A DNA stretch of 64,000 bases, taken from assembly GCF_011043555.1 (NCBI RefSeq), contig NZ_JAAKGS010000004.1, forward strand, positions 124,001 to 188,000. The letters are read 5' to 3'. This DNA is from Sphingobacterium sp. SGR-19 (GTDB lineage Bacteria > Bacteroidota > Bacteroidia > Sphingobacteriales > Sphingobacteriaceae). Numbering within the stretch: the stretch's first letter is position 1; each line of letters starts with the position of its first letter. The notes under the pieces were generated by a model. The model worked only from the letters and a program-made list of their open reading frames with translations, was not told where the DNA came from and did no database searches. The position numbers were made by a program, and so were the translations under genes. Shown piece by piece: positions 9,192 to 18,498 of this stretch.

Positions 9192-10784
9192 TTATAGAAC
9201 CGTGTCCTTTAATTCTTCAGACTTATATGGAAAATCCGTCGTATAATGCAAACCTCTACTTTCCTTACGTTGCATAGCTGATCTAACTATTAAATAGGAA
9301 ACCTGTATAACGTTACGCAACTCACACAATTTCACCGATAACTTAGTATTTTTATAAAATTCCTCCGTCTCCTCATAAAGAAATCCAAGTCGCCTCATTG
9401 CTCTGTCTAAACGAAAATCCGATCGCACTATCCCTACATAATCGCTCATCAATTTCTGCGTTTCACGTAAGTTATGCGTAACCAATATCTCTTCATTCAT
9501 CAATTGGACCTTGGATTCATCCCAACTCGGAATATTCGTAGCATAATCCAATGTATCTAGCGTTGAGGAGGCATCGCTAAAAATTCGATGAGCATATACT
9601 ACTGCTTCCAACAAAGAATTTGAAGCTAAACGATTAGCTCCATGAAGCCCGGTAGAAGAGCATTCTCCACAAGCATACAAATTATGAATAGAAGTCTTTC
9701 CCTTTTCATCTACCATGATACCACCACATAAATAGTGCGCTGCAGGCGTCACCGGGATATAATCTTTTGTCATGTCCAATCCAACCGAAATACATTTTTC
9801 GTAAATGTTGGGAAAATGGGCAATGATATCTGCTCTCTTACGGTGTGTAATATCCAGGTAAACAAAATCAAGTCCAGATTTCTTCATTTCATTATCTATC
9901 GCTCTAGCAACAATATCGCGTGGCGCTAAAGATGCTCGTTCGTCATATTCTTCCATAAAGGACTCTCCAGTCGCTCGTCTCAAAATTCCGCCAAAACCGC
10001 GCACCGCTTCAGAAATAAGAAAAGATGGTGATTCCTTCGGATTGTATAATGATGTGGGATGAAACTGGATAAATTCCATGTTTCTGACCTTACCCTTTGC
10101 TCTATATACCATTGCAATTCCGTCACCTGTAGCGATTGTCGGATTTGTCGTACTCGCATATACATGGCCTGCGCCTCCAGAGGCCATCAATGTCACCTTA
10201 CTAAGAAAGGTTTCAATCGTATTGCTTCTCGTATTCAATGCATAGATCCCAAAACAGCGGATATCATCAGTACTTCTATCAACATGGACACCTTGATGAT
10301 GCTGGGTGATTAAATCGACAGCAAAATAATGTGTTAATATCTCGATATTCGAATGTTGATGCACCTTTTCCAGCAGTGCCCTCTCTATTTCATAGCCTGT
10401 AATATCTTTATAATGAAGAATACGATGGTTGGAATGTCCTCCCTCTCGAGCTAGATCATAATGCTCATCGTCAACCTTATCAAAATTGGTACCATAATCA
10501 ATAAGCTCCTTAATCCTTTCCGGAGCCTCCCTAACAACGTTTTCCACAACATCCACATGGCATAATCCATCTCCAGCTGTCTGTGTATCAGTAATATGCT
10601 TTTCGAAGCTATCTGATTTATCCACAACGGCAGCTACCCCTCCCTGCGCATATTTGGTATTCGATTCGTCTTCGTTAGACTTGGTGACTATCAATACTTT
10701 ACCCAATTCGGCTGCTTTAAGCGCAAAACTCAACCCAGCAATGCCAGAACCAATTACCAAAAAATCTACGTGTCTATGTATCAT
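9192..10784 (-). CDS. nadB: L-aspartate oxidase
   Basis: FAD-dependent oxidase that converts L-aspartate to iminoaspartate, the first step of de novo NAD synthesis; the product is used by NadA. The 530-residue protein opens with the FAD motif DFLVIGSGIAGLSFALKAAE and contains NTKYAQGGVAAV, the active-site region HPTSLY and GGIMVDEKGKTSIHNLYACG, all typical of the succinate dehydrogenase/aspartate oxidase family. Length matches NadB. It is divergent from nadA across a 489-base spacer that holds DnaA-box-like motifs. The gamma carbonic-anhydrase-like gene follows in the same direction. Confidence 0.97.
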   Translation of the reverse strand: MIHRHVDFLVIGSGIAGLSFALKAAELGKVLIVTKSNEDESNTKYAQGGVAAVVDKSDSFEKHITDTQTAGDGLCHVDVVENVVREAPERIKELIDYGTNFDKVDDEHYDLAREGGHSNHRILHYKDITGYEIERALLEKVHQHSNIEILTHYFAVDLITQHHQGVHVDRSTDDIRCFGIYALNTRSNTIETFLSKVTLMASGGAGHVYASTTNPTIATGDGIAMVYRAKGKVRNMEFIQFHPTSLYNPKESPSFLISEAVRGFGGILRRATGESFMEEYDERASLAPRDIVARAIDNEMKKSGLDFVYLDITHRKRADIIAHFPNIYEKCISVGLDMTKDYIPVTPAAHYLCGGIMVDEKGKTSIHNLYACGECSSTGLHGANRLASNSLLEAVVYAHRIFSDASSTLDTLDYATNIPSWDESKVQLMNEEILVTHNLRETQKLMSDYVGIVRSDFRLDRAMRRLGFLYEETEEFYKNTKLSVKLCELRNVIQVSYLIVRSAMQRKESRGLHYTTDFPYKSEELKDTVL

Positions 10785-11273
10785 AAAGTATATAGCGGAA
10801 CAATGCTCTATTTATTATAGGGAACAAATTAACAAAATATGTGGAAAACCTGTATAAAAAGGGTGAACTAAAAATGAAAACTTTATAACTTTCCACAATT
10901 GGCATGCAATTCCCACAAAACAGATATAAAAGTTAAGATAAAATCAACCTAATATTAACAAATTGTAAATAACAAACATTCAACAAAAAATTATAGAAAA
11001 AGAAAATATCAAAAAATCACTTCATTGAAAATCAAGCCTTAAACTTCTCTCCAATGTGGACAACCTGTGGAAAACGAAAGAATAAACATATTTCCAAATA
11101 AAATTTCAGTCACTTATCCCCAATTTCCACAAGCTAATAAACAACAAGATTCTTTCTTTAAAAAAACATTATCATTTATTGAAAAAAGGGAATGTGGATT
11201 TCGTTTGATTTTCTTTCTTTACCTTTGTATCGTTGTTTAGTCAAACTAAGGAAGCTAAATAGAGAGAGAACTA
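10785..11273. other. oriC: Candidate replication origin (oriC), nadB-nadA spacer
   Basis: 489 bases without a gene, very AT-rich, between divergent nadB and nadA. At least eight sequences resemble the DnaA box TTATCCACA or its complement: TGTGGAAAA (10840), TTTCCACA (10890), TTCCCACA (10910), TGTGGACAA (11055), TGTGGAAAA (11066), TTATCCCCA (11114), TTTCCACA (11124) and TGTGGATTT (11193). Between 10930 and 11030 lies an A+T stretch that could unwind. No other spacer in the window has such density. dnaA, dnaN, mnmG and parS-like sites lie within about 20 kb. The boxes are imperfect, so this is a candidate only; part of the spacer must also hold the nadA and nadB promoters. Confidence 0.55.
11220..11227 (+). 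promoter_or_regulatory. Candidate -7 element of nadA
   Basis: TACCTTTG is a perfect TAnnTTTG match, 46 bases before the nadA ATG. A TTTG at 11204-11207 is closer than the usual spacing, so the -33 element is uncertain. Confidence 0.5.
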
Positions 11274-12272
11274 ATGAATGCAATTTTTGAAAGGGATTTG
11301 GAAGCGAAAGGCTATATAGATGAACCTATCAACCCTACAATAGATATTGTAGCTGAAATTCAGCGACTTAAAAAAGAAAAGAATGCAGTTATCTTGGCAC
11401 ATTATTATCAAGAGGCTGAGATTCAAGATATTGCTGATTATATTGGAGATAGCTTAGGATTATCTCAACAAGCTGCTAAGACGGATGCGGATGTTATTGT
11501 CTTTGCTGGTGTACATTTTATGGCTGAAACAGCTAAGATTCTATCTCCCTCAAAAAAAGTATTATTGCCCGATCTGAAAGCAGGATGTTCGTTATCAGAT
11601 AGTTGTCCACCCCATCTGTTTGCTAAGTTTAAGGAGAAATATCCAGACCATGTGGTTATTACCTATGTCAACTGTACTGCGGAGCTAAAAGCTTTATCGG
11701 ATATTGTGTGTACTTCGAGCAATGCGGTACAGATCGTGGAAAGCTTACCGGAAGATCAAAAAATTATCTTCGGACCCGATCGTAATCTGGGGGAATATGT
11801 CAAAAAGAAAACCGGTCGTGATTTGGTGTTATGGAATGGTGCATGTATGGTGCATGAGATTTTTTCTCAGGATAAGATTGCGGATTTAAGGGAACAGTTT
11901 CCAGAAGCGAAATTCATAGCTCATCCGGAATGTGAAGATCATATTTTAGCAGAAGCGGATTATATCGGATCCACCTCTGGGATGCTAAAATTCACAATTG
12001 AGGATAGTGCACAACAATATATTGTTGCTACAGAATCTGGTATTTTGCACCAGATGCAGAAAGCTAGTCCTACGAAGACTTTTATCCCTGCGCCACCAAA
12101 TAATGTCTGTGCTTGTAATGATTGTCCGCACATGAAACTGAATACCTTGGAAAAACTTTATAACTGTCTATATTACGAACGCCCGGAAGTAGATTTGCCC
12201 ATGAATGTGGTTGAACGTGCAAGAAAACCGATCGAACGGATGTTGGAAATATCTGAAAGATTGGGATTATAA
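11274..12272 (+). CDS. nadA: Quinolinate synthase
   Basis: 4Fe-4S enzyme that condenses iminoaspartate (from NadB) with dihydroxyacetone phosphate to quinolinate. The 332-residue protein has the family signatures [20 protein letters not shown] (residues 41-60), [10 protein letters not shown] and [14 protein letters not shown]. Candidate cluster ligands are C105, C191 (NGACMVHE) and one of the C279/C281/C284 group ([10 protein letters not shown]), consistent with the three-cysteine ligation of NadA. It is divergent from nadB. The stop lies 37 bases before thiL. The ATG follows a purine-rich AGAGAGAGAAC, a possible weak ribosome site. Confidence 0.97.
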   Translation: MNAIFERDLEAKGYIDEPINPTIDIVAEIQRLKKEKNAVILAHYYQEAEIQDIADYIGDSLGLSQQAAKTDADVIVFAGVHFMAETAKILSPSKKVLLPDLKAGCSLSDSCPPHLFAKFKEKYPDHVVITYVNCTAELKALSDIVCTSSNAVQIVESLPEDQKIIFGPDRNLGEYVKKKTGRDLVLWNGACMVHEIFSQDKIADLREQFPEAKFIAHPECEDHILAEADYIGSTSGMLKFTIEDSAQQYIVATESGILHQMQKASPTKTFIPAPPNNVCACNDCPHMKLNTLEKLYNCLYYERPEVDLPMNVVERARKPIERMLEISERLGL

Positions 12273-12309
12273 GTTGTTGTGGGAAGAGGACAAAAAGAAT
12301 AAGGATAAA

Positions 12310-13359
12310 ATGTTTGATAACAAAGACAAAACAGAAATAAACGAGTTAGGAGAATTTGGTTTGATAGCGCATTTAACCAAGACGGTAGAGCTTACGGAAC
12401 CGTCAACGGTAAAAGGTATCGGTGATGATGCGGCAGTATTGGATTTTTCTGACAAGAAAACATTGATATCCACCGATCTATTGCTCGAAGGTATTCATTT
12501 TGATCTCCGGTATGTTCCATTAAAACACTTGGGATATAAAGCGGTACAAGTCAATTTAAGCGATATTTATGCCATGAATGGCAAAGCTTCACAGATTACT
12601 TTTTCGATAGGCTTATCTTCTAAATTTCCGTTGGAAGCGGTAGAAGAAATCTATGAGGGAGCACTGATAGCTTGTAAAAAATATAACGTGGATCTTATAG
12701 GTGGTGATACTTCGGCGTCCGCACAAGGTTTAGTTATTTCTGTTACAAGTATTGGATATGCGGAAGCAGCTAAAATAGCTTATCGTTCAGGCGCAAAAGA
12801 AGGTGATTTACTTTGTGTAAGTGGTGATTTGGGCGGTGCTTATGTAGGATTACAGCTTCTGGAGCGTGAAAAGCAAATTTTCTTGGAGAATCCACAGATT
12901 CAGCCGGATTTGGAGGGAAAAGACTATATTGTGGAGCGACAACTAAAACCGGAAGCACGTAAGGATGTGGTGGAATTATTTGAAATTTACGGTATACAAC
13001 CCCATGCGATGATTGATGTGTCCGATGGGCTAGCTTCGGAGATATTACACATTTGCAATGCATCTAAGGTAGGATGTAAATTATATGAAGATAAAATACC
13101 AATCGATCCGATGACCTACGATACTGCTCGTGAATTTGGTTTAGATCCAACAGTATGTGCGCTAAATGGAGGCGAAGATTACGAGCTACTGTTTACTGTT
13201 CCGCAGGAGCAATACGATAAAGTAAAGAATCAGTTGGATATTACGATAATCGGTTATATAACGGAAGAAGCGGCTGGCTGTGAAATGATTTCCAAATCGG
13301 GAAATGTACATCCGATTAAAGCGCAAGGTTGGAATGCTTTTAAAGGTGCTGATAGGTAA
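12310..13359 (+). CDS. thiL: Thiamine-monophosphate kinase
   Basis: Phosphorylates thiamine monophosphate to thiamine pyrophosphate, the last step of TPP synthesis. The 349-residue protein has an AIR-synthase-like fold: GIGDDAAVLDF near the N-terminus (Mg/ATP aspartates), STDLLLEGIHFDL, QVNLSDIYAMNG and IGGDTSAS. The C-terminal half has MIDVSDGLASEI and NGGEDYELLFTV, both diagnostic of ThiL. I take ATG 12310 (MFDNKDKTEINELGEFGLI); the frame is open further upstream into nadA, but that extension is not family-like. It is the second gene of the nadA unit. No TPP riboswitch was seen. Confidence 0.95.
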   Translation: MFDNKDKTEINELGEFGLIAHLTKTVELTEPSTVKGIGDDAAVLDFSDKKTLISTDLLLEGIHFDLRYVPLKHLGYKAVQVNLSDIYAMNGKASQITFSIGLSSKFPLEAVEEIYEGALIACKKYNVDLIGGDTSASAQGLVISVTSIGYAEAAKIAYRSGAKEGDLLCVSGDLGGAYVGLQLLEREKQIFLENPQIQPDLEGKDYIVERQLKPEARKDVVELFEIYGIQPHAMIDVSDGLASEILHICNASKVGCKLYEDKIPIDPMTYDTAREFGLDPTVCALNGGEDYELLFTVPQEQYDKVKNQLDITIIGYITEEAAGCEMISKSGNVHPIKAQGWNAFKGADR

Positions 13360-13455
13360 GCTCGTACCACAAGCACAATTTGGAATTGTTACCCCGTGGT
13401 GGGAAAATTTGGTGGTTTTTATTATCTTTAGGACTGTTAATCAGTCGTAAACACA

Positions 13456-15408
13456 ATGAAGCAGCCTATCTGGATACCGTCTGAACAATATATTAAATCA
13501 TCCGTCCTTTATGATTTTCAACAATTTGTAGAACAGCGCTATAATCGGTGCTTTCTGGATTATACGGCTTTTCATCAATGGTCGATTGAAAAGCCGGACA
13601 GTTTCTGGGAAGCTATCTTGTTGTACTTTAAAATAGATTATGATGGAGAATATGAACAGGTGTTAAAATGGAAAAATACAAATACCGATTTTATTGATGC
13701 TAGATGGTTTGAAGGTATTTCTTTAAGCTATGCGGAACATATCTTTTGCAAGAAAAAAGGCGCTGATCCCGCTATAAAGTATACAGATGAGATAGGAAAT
13801 TACCAGGACATCACATGGAATGAGCTGCGTGAAAAGGTATCCTCCATACAGCAATTTTTAAAAGAAAAAGGTATTCAAAAAGGAGATAGGGTAGTAGGTA
13901 TATTAAACAATACAACGGAGACGGTCGCTATTTTTTTAGCCGCGAATTCTTTGGGTGCCATTTGGTCTTGTTGCTCACCAGATTTTGGTGATAAGAGCAT
14001 TGTCGAGCGTTTTGCACAAATAGAACCTAAAATATTATTTATGGAGTTGGATTATCAATACAATGGCAAAACATTCTCTAAAAGAGAAACATTGGATTTT
14101 ATCCAAAATCATATTCCGTCGATTGAGACAATAATTGCTGTTTATGAAGAAGACTGGAAATGGATATTTACTAATTATCTTCCGCAGGTATTACATTTTT
14201 TGCGCGTACCTTTTTCTCATCCGATATGGATTTTATATTCTTCGGGTACGACAGGCAAACCCAAAGCGATCACACACAGTACCGGAGGAAATTTGTTGGA
14301 ACACTATAAAGCCTTGGCTATCCATCAAAATGTACAATCAGGAGAGAATTTTTTGTGGTATTCTACCACAGGATGGATGATGTGGAATTATGCGTTGTCT
14401 TCCTTGCTCTGTGGAGCTACACTTTGTTTGTTTAATGGAGCTATCCACCATTATGATCACCAGGCATTTTGGCAATTTGTAAAACAGGCAAACGTGCATC
14501 ATTTAGGAGGAGGGGCGGCATATTTTTCAGCTATTTATGATCTGAAAATAGAGAGTTATGAACCAAAGGTAATAGGTTCGACCGGTTCACCTCTGTCTGT
14601 AACTACTTTCGAAAATCTTCAGAAAAAATTTCCAGGTACACATATCATATCATTAAGTGGCGGAACAGATGTATGTAGTGCCTTTTTATCTGGATGTGCA
14701 TATTTACCTGTGTATGCTGGAGAGATTCAATGCCGAACATTGGGATCAGATATCGTAGCCATAAATGATCAAGGTGAGGACGTAAATAACGAAGTCGGTG
14801 AATTGATTATTAAGAAACCCATGCCTTCGATGCCACTTTACTTTTGGAATGATAAAGAACATGAAAAATACAGAGAAAGCTATTTTTCTGAGTGGAAAGG
14901 CGTATGGAGCCATGGCGACTGGATTTCTATTATGGATCATGGTGGTATTGTGATGTATGGACGTTCGGATGCTACGTTGAATCGAGGTGGTATACGCATC
15001 GGCACGGCAGAAATATACAATGTTGTGAATGAAATGGATGGTGTAAGGGATAGTTTGGTCATTTCGACGGATAACGAGAAGGGGCAATCGAAGATGCTAT
15101 TATTTATCCAATTGGATCTAGGAAAAGAATTGGAAACTATTGTTCCTCTGATCAAAATCGAACTTCGTAAGCAATATAGTGCACGGCATGTGCCGGACTT
15201 ATTTTATGTTGTCAATGATATTCCTTATACATTGAGCGGCAAAAAACTGGAAATTCCAATTAAGAAAATTTTCTCCGGTTATCCGATAGAGAAAGCTGTT
15301 ACAAAAGATGTAATGCGTAACCCCGAATGTCTGGAAGAATATATACAGATATACGTACACACACTAGGGCAGAGCTTTTGTCCTGCTCCTCCCCAAGTTA
15401 ACCCTTAA
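13456..15408 (+). CDS. Acetoacetate-CoA ligase (acetoacetyl-CoA synthetase)
   Basis: ATP-dependent ligase that activates acetoacetate to acetoacetyl-CoA. The 650-residue ANL-superfamily protein has an N-terminal acetyl-CoA synthetase-like cap, the AMP-binding loop ILYSSGTTGKPKAITHS, TTGWMMWNYALSSLL, and C-terminal GRSDATLNRGGIRIGTAEIY. The catalytic lysine region is LSGKKLEIPIKKI. The LNRGGIRIGTAEIY pattern and overall length fit acetoacetyl-CoA rather than acetyl-CoA synthetases. HMG-CoA lyase, encoded 3 kb downstream, releases acetoacetate, so this enzyme would recycle the end product of leucine breakdown. It ends 157 bases before the convergent carboxylase gene. Confidence 0.92.
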   Translation: MKQPIWIPSEQYIKSSVLYDFQQFVEQRYNRCFLDYTAFHQWSIEKPDSFWEAILLYFKIDYDGEYEQVLKWKNTNTDFIDARWFEGISLSYAEHIFCKKKGADPAIKYTDEIGNYQDITWNELREKVSSIQQFLKEKGIQKGDRVVGILNNTTETVAIFLAANSLGAIWSCCSPDFGDKSIVERFAQIEPKILFMELDYQYNGKTFSKRETLDFIQNHIPSIETIIAVYEEDWKWIFTNYLPQVLHFLRVPFSHPIWILYSSGTTGKPKAITHSTGGNLLEHYKALAIHQNVQSGENFLWYSTTGWMMWNYALSSLLCGATLCLFNGAIHHYDHQAFWQFVKQANVHHLGGGAAYFSAIYDLKIESYEPKVIGSTGSPLSVTTFENLQKKFPGTHIISLSGGTDVCSAFLSGCAYLPVYAGEIQCRTLGSDIVAINDQGEDVNNEVGELIIKKPMPSMPLYFWNDKEHEKYRESYFSEWKGVWSHGDWISIMDHGGIVMYGRSDATLNRGGIRIGTAEIYNVVNEMDGVRDSLVISTDNEKGQSKMLLFIQLDLGKELETIVPLIKIELRKQYSARHVPDLFYVVNDIPYTLSGKKLEIPIKKIFSGYPIEKAVTKDVMRNPECLEEYIQIYVHTLGQSFCPAPPQVNP

Positions 15409-15449
15409 AAAGTATTTTACAGGGATATTATAGGGTATTAAAAGGGGTT

Positions 15450-15503
15450 TAACCCCTACTAACCCCCTACTAACCCCCTGTTATCCCCATATAAACCCCA
15501 TAT
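15450..15503. repeat. 11-base C/G-run tandem repeat with G-quadruplex potential
   Basis: Five near-tandem units of 10-11 bases between two convergent genes: TAACCCCTAC, TAACCCCCTAC, TAACCCCCTGT, TATCCCCATAT, AAACCCCATAT. Read on the minus strand this gives five runs of four or five G separated by six or seven bases, a textbook intramolecular G-quadruplex pattern. The minus strand is the sense strand of the carboxylase gene, so its mRNA would carry the G-rich form just after the stop. The first unit also pairs with the preceding AGGGGTT as a short hairpin. Confidence 0.8.
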
Positions 15504-15565
15504 TAATATACAAGCAGTATATAATCAGAAGAAAACAGGGGGCATGCGTATTCTAATTGAGGAAT

Positions 15566-17173
15566 CTAAACCTGTATCACCCCTACATTATACCGATCCA
15601 TAGTCGGGTTTTGGTTAGCGGCTTCTATGCCCATCGAAATAATCTTCCGTGTGTCTTTTGGATCAATAACGCCATCCACCCAAAGGCGTGCGGCAGCGTA
15701 ATAAGGACTAAGCTGTTGATTATATTGCTGCTCAATCTTGGAAAGCAACTCTTTCTTTTCTTCTTCTGATAACGATATTCCCTTCGCTTTAAGTGCAGCT
15801 TCCTGTATCTGTAATAATGTTTTCCCTGCAGAAGCACCGCTCATAACAGCCATTTGAGCGGTAGGCCAAGCATATATCAATCGTGGGTCGTAAGCTTTTC
15901 CACACATCGCATAGTTACCTGCACCATAGCTGTTGCCCACGACAAAAGTGAATTTAGGCACGACTGAATTTGACATCGCATTAACCATTTTAGCACCATC
16001 TTTGATGATACCCCCATGTTCTGACCGGGAACCGACCATAAATCCGGTGACATCCTGAAAGAATACCAACGGGATCTTTTGTTGGTTACAGTTCATAATA
16101 AACCGCGCGGCCTTATCTGCGGAATCCGAATAGATAACACCACCCATTTGCATTTCGGTGGCGTTGCCAGGTTTCTTCGCTTTAACCATTTCGCGTTGAT
16201 TGGCCACAATACCTACTGCCCAGCCGTCAATGCGCGCTAAAGCGCAAATTAGTGTCTTACCATAATCTTTTTTATATTCTTCTAACGAATCTCTATCTAC
16301 AATGGCTTTCAATATTTCCAGCATGTTATAGGGTTTCAGGCGATCTTCGGGAAGATTTTTATAGATATATATTGCTGGAAATTCGGGTGATTTACTCGTA
16401 ATACGCGAGAATTGATTTTTATCGGTTTTACCGAACTTGTCTACAATATTTTTGATGGCGTCTAGGCAACTATTGTCGTCGGGATATTTATTATCGGTTA
16501 CGCCAGATATTTCGCAATGTGTAGTAGCTCCGCCTAGGGTTTCATTGTCAATGACCTCACCAATGGAAGATTTTACCAAATAGGAACCAGCTAAAAAAAC
16601 AGAACCTGTACCTTCTACGATCAATGCGTAATCCGACATTATAGGTAAATACGCGCCTCCGGCGACACAAGAGCCCATAATGGCTGAAATTTGCGGGATA
16701 CCCATCGCGGATATTTTGGCGTTATTTCTAAAGATGCGGCCAAAGTGTTCTTTATCTGGAAAGATTTCGTCCTGCATAGGCAGATATACACCCGCAGAAT
16801 CTACCAAGTAAATAATGGGCAGGTGATTTTCCATGGCAATTTCTTGCGCTCTTATATTCTTTTTTCCGGTAATGGGAAACCAGGCCCCGGCTTTTACCGT
16901 TGCATCGTTGGAGACGATGATACATAACCTATTTTTCACATATCCCATGACGACAACCACTCCACCATTTGGACAACCTCCATGTTCTTCATACATACCA
17001 TCCCCTGCGAAGGAACCAATTTCTATATAAGGACTATCGTCGTCCAAAAGATAAATGACCCTTTCCCATGCAGTCGTTTTTCCTTTTTCTTTATGCTTTT
17101 CTATCTTGCTTAATCCACCCCCAAGAAGAAGTTTTTCATATTTGCTTTTGAGTGTCTTTAGTAGGTTTTCCAT
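15566..17173 (-). CDS. Acyl-CoA carboxylase carboxyltransferase subunit, methylcrotonyl-CoA type
   Basis: Beta (carboxyltransferase) subunit of a biotin-dependent acyl-CoA carboxylase; here most likely 3-methylcrotonyl-CoA carboxylase of leucine catabolism. The 535-residue protein has two crotonase-fold halves. The N half carries FPDKEHFGRIF, IMGSCVAGGAYLPIMSDYA and ETLGGATTHCEISGVTDN, which resemble MccB more than propionyl-CoA carboxylase. The C half carries DVTGFMVGSRSEHGGIIKDG and NSYGAGNYAMCGKAYDPR. The partner biotin carboxylase/biotin carrier subunit is not in this window, so it must be encoded elsewhere. It is divergent from the acyl-CoA dehydrogenase. The assignment to leucine is mainly from neighbours. 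Confidence 0.88.
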   Translation of the reverse strand: MENLLKTLKSKYEKLLLGGGLSKIEKHKEKGKTTAWERVIYLLDDDSPYIEIGSFAGDGMYEEHGGCPNGGVVVVMGYVKNRLCIIVSNDATVKAGAWFPITGKKNIRAQEIAMENHLPIIYLVDSAGVYLPMQDEIFPDKEHFGRIFRNNAKISAMGIPQISAIMGSCVAGGAYLPIMSDYALIVEGTGSVFLAGSYLVKSSIGEVIDNETLGGATTHCEISGVTDNKYPDDNSCLDAIKNIVDKFGKTDKNQFSRITSKSPEFPAIYIYKNLPEDRLKPYNMLEILKAIVDRDSLEEYKKDYGKTLICALARIDGWAVGIVANQREMVKAKKPGNATEMQMGGVIYSDSADKAARFIMNCNQQKIPLVFFQDVTGFMVGSRSEHGGIIKDGAKMVNAMSNSVVPKFTFVVGNSYGAGNYAMCGKAYDPRLIYAWPTAQMAVMSGASAGKTLLQIQEAALKAKGISLSEEEKKELLSKIEQQYNQQLSPYYAAARLWVDGVIDPKDTRKIISMGIEAANQNPTMDRYNVGVIQV

Positions 17174-17346
17174 TCTTTATCCCCCTTTCCCAAAGATAAC
17201 AAAACCTTCAGGAATTTAAATTCTGCAATGTCTTCTATTGAAAACCTTTTAATATCATATTTGTTTTTATAGGTGAAAATATGAATATTTTAAAATATAG
17301 CTTATTTTTTATATATTTAACAAATATAGATGTAAACTTCTAAAAT

Positions 17347-18498
17347 ATGATATTGCAAACACAACAGAATGAACAATTAGCTTTGGTACGGGACAGCGCC
17401 CGACAGTTTGCTAAGGAATTTATTATGCCTTATGTGATGGAGTGGGATGAAAAGCAATTTTTTCCTGTGGAATTGTTCAAAGAAATGGGGGATTACGGCT
17501 TTATGGGAGTATTGGTTCCGGAGAAATATCAAGGTGCCGGTCTAAGGTATCAAGAATATATCACAATCCTTGACGAAATATCAAAAGTGTGTGGTTCTAT
17601 CGGATTGTCTTTAGCGGCGCATAACTCGTTGTGCACCAATCATATTTTATCATTTGCAAACGAAGAACAAAAAGAAAAATATCTTCCGAAATTGGCAACT
17701 GCGGAGTGGATTGGCGCTTGGGGACTTACGGAAACAGGTTCTGGTTCGGATGCAGGAGGTTTGACAACAACTGCTGTACAGGACGGGGATTATTTTATAA
17801 TTAATGGCTCCAAAACCTTTATCACCCACGCCATTAGTGGAGATGTAGCTGTTGTGATGGTGCGAACAGGTAATAAGGGAGATAAGCATGGTGTTACAGC
17901 ATTTATCATTGAAAAAGGGACACCTGGTTTTACTGCCGGTAAAAAAATAGACAAATTAGGTATGCGTGCGTCAGAAACGGCAAGTTTGTTTTTTGATAAT
18001 TGTCGCATTCACAAAAATCAGGTCATTGGTGAGGTAGGCAACGGATTTGTTCAAGCATTAAAGTTGTTGGATGGTGGGCGTATTTCCATTGCTGGACTCT
18101 CATTAGGTATTGCCCGGGGAGCATATGAGTGTGCACTGCGGTATGCAAATGAGCGAGAACAGTTTAATAAGAAAATATTTGATTTTCAAGATGTTGGTTT
18201 TACCATAGCAGATATGGCTACAAAAATCGATGCAGCTGAATTATTGATACGAAGAGCAGGACATTTAAAAGATATGGGTCAAAAAGTTACCAAGGAAAGT
18301 GCAATGGCGAAGTACTATGCTTCAGAAGTTGCAGTAGAGGTATCTAATCAGAGTGTGCAGGTGCATGGTGGTTATGGTTTTACGAAAGATTATCCGGCAG
18401 AAAAATACTTTAGGGACGCAAAATTATGTACGATTGGAGAAGGAACAAGCGCCATACAAAAGATGGTTATAGCAAGAGAAATTAGAAAAGATGTTTGA
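17347..18498 (+). CDS. Acyl-CoA dehydrogenase (short/branched-chain type)
   Basis: FAD enzyme that forms the alpha-beta double bond in acyl-CoA thioesters and passes electrons to ETF. The 383-residue protein has the full fold: WGLTETGSGSDAGGL (flavin and substrate site), FIINGSKTFITHA, and C-terminal QVHGGYGFTKDYPAEKYFRD. Context (carboxylase, HMG-CoA lyase, hydratase) points to isovaleryl-CoA dehydrogenase. However, Glu365 in TIGEGTSAIQ sits at the catalytic-base position of medium/short-chain enzymes, where known isovaleryl-CoA dehydrogenases have Gly (GAGTS). Specificity is therefore open: butyryl-, 2-methylacyl- or isovaleryl-CoA. The stop overlaps the next start by 8 bases, implying translational coupling. 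Confidence 0.93.
   Translation: MILQTQQNEQLALVRDSARQFAKEFIMPYVMEWDEKQFFPVELFKEMGDYGFMGVLVPEKYQGAGLRYQEYITILDEISKVCGSIGLSLAAHNSLCTNHILSFANEEQKEKYLPKLATAEWIGAWGLTETGSGSDAGGLTTTAVQDGDYFIINGSKTFITHAISGDVAVVMVRTGNKGDKHGVTAFIIEKGTPGFTAGKKIDKLGMRASETASLFFDNCRIHKNQVIGEVGNGFVQALKLLDGGRISIAGLSLGIARGAYECALRYANEREQFNKKIFDFQDVGFTIADMATKIDAAELLIRRAGHLKDMGQKVTKESAMAKYYASEVAVEVSNQSVQVHGGYGFTKDYPAEKYFRDAKLCTIGEGTSAIQKMVIAREIRKDV

Noticed and set aside
13360..13455. Terminator after thiL
   Set aside because: A weak ACAATT/AATTGT hairpin is present but lacks a T tract and a stable GC stem.
15450..15503. CRISPR-like array
   Set aside because: Units of 10-11 bases are directly tandem without spacers and there are no cas genes in the window.
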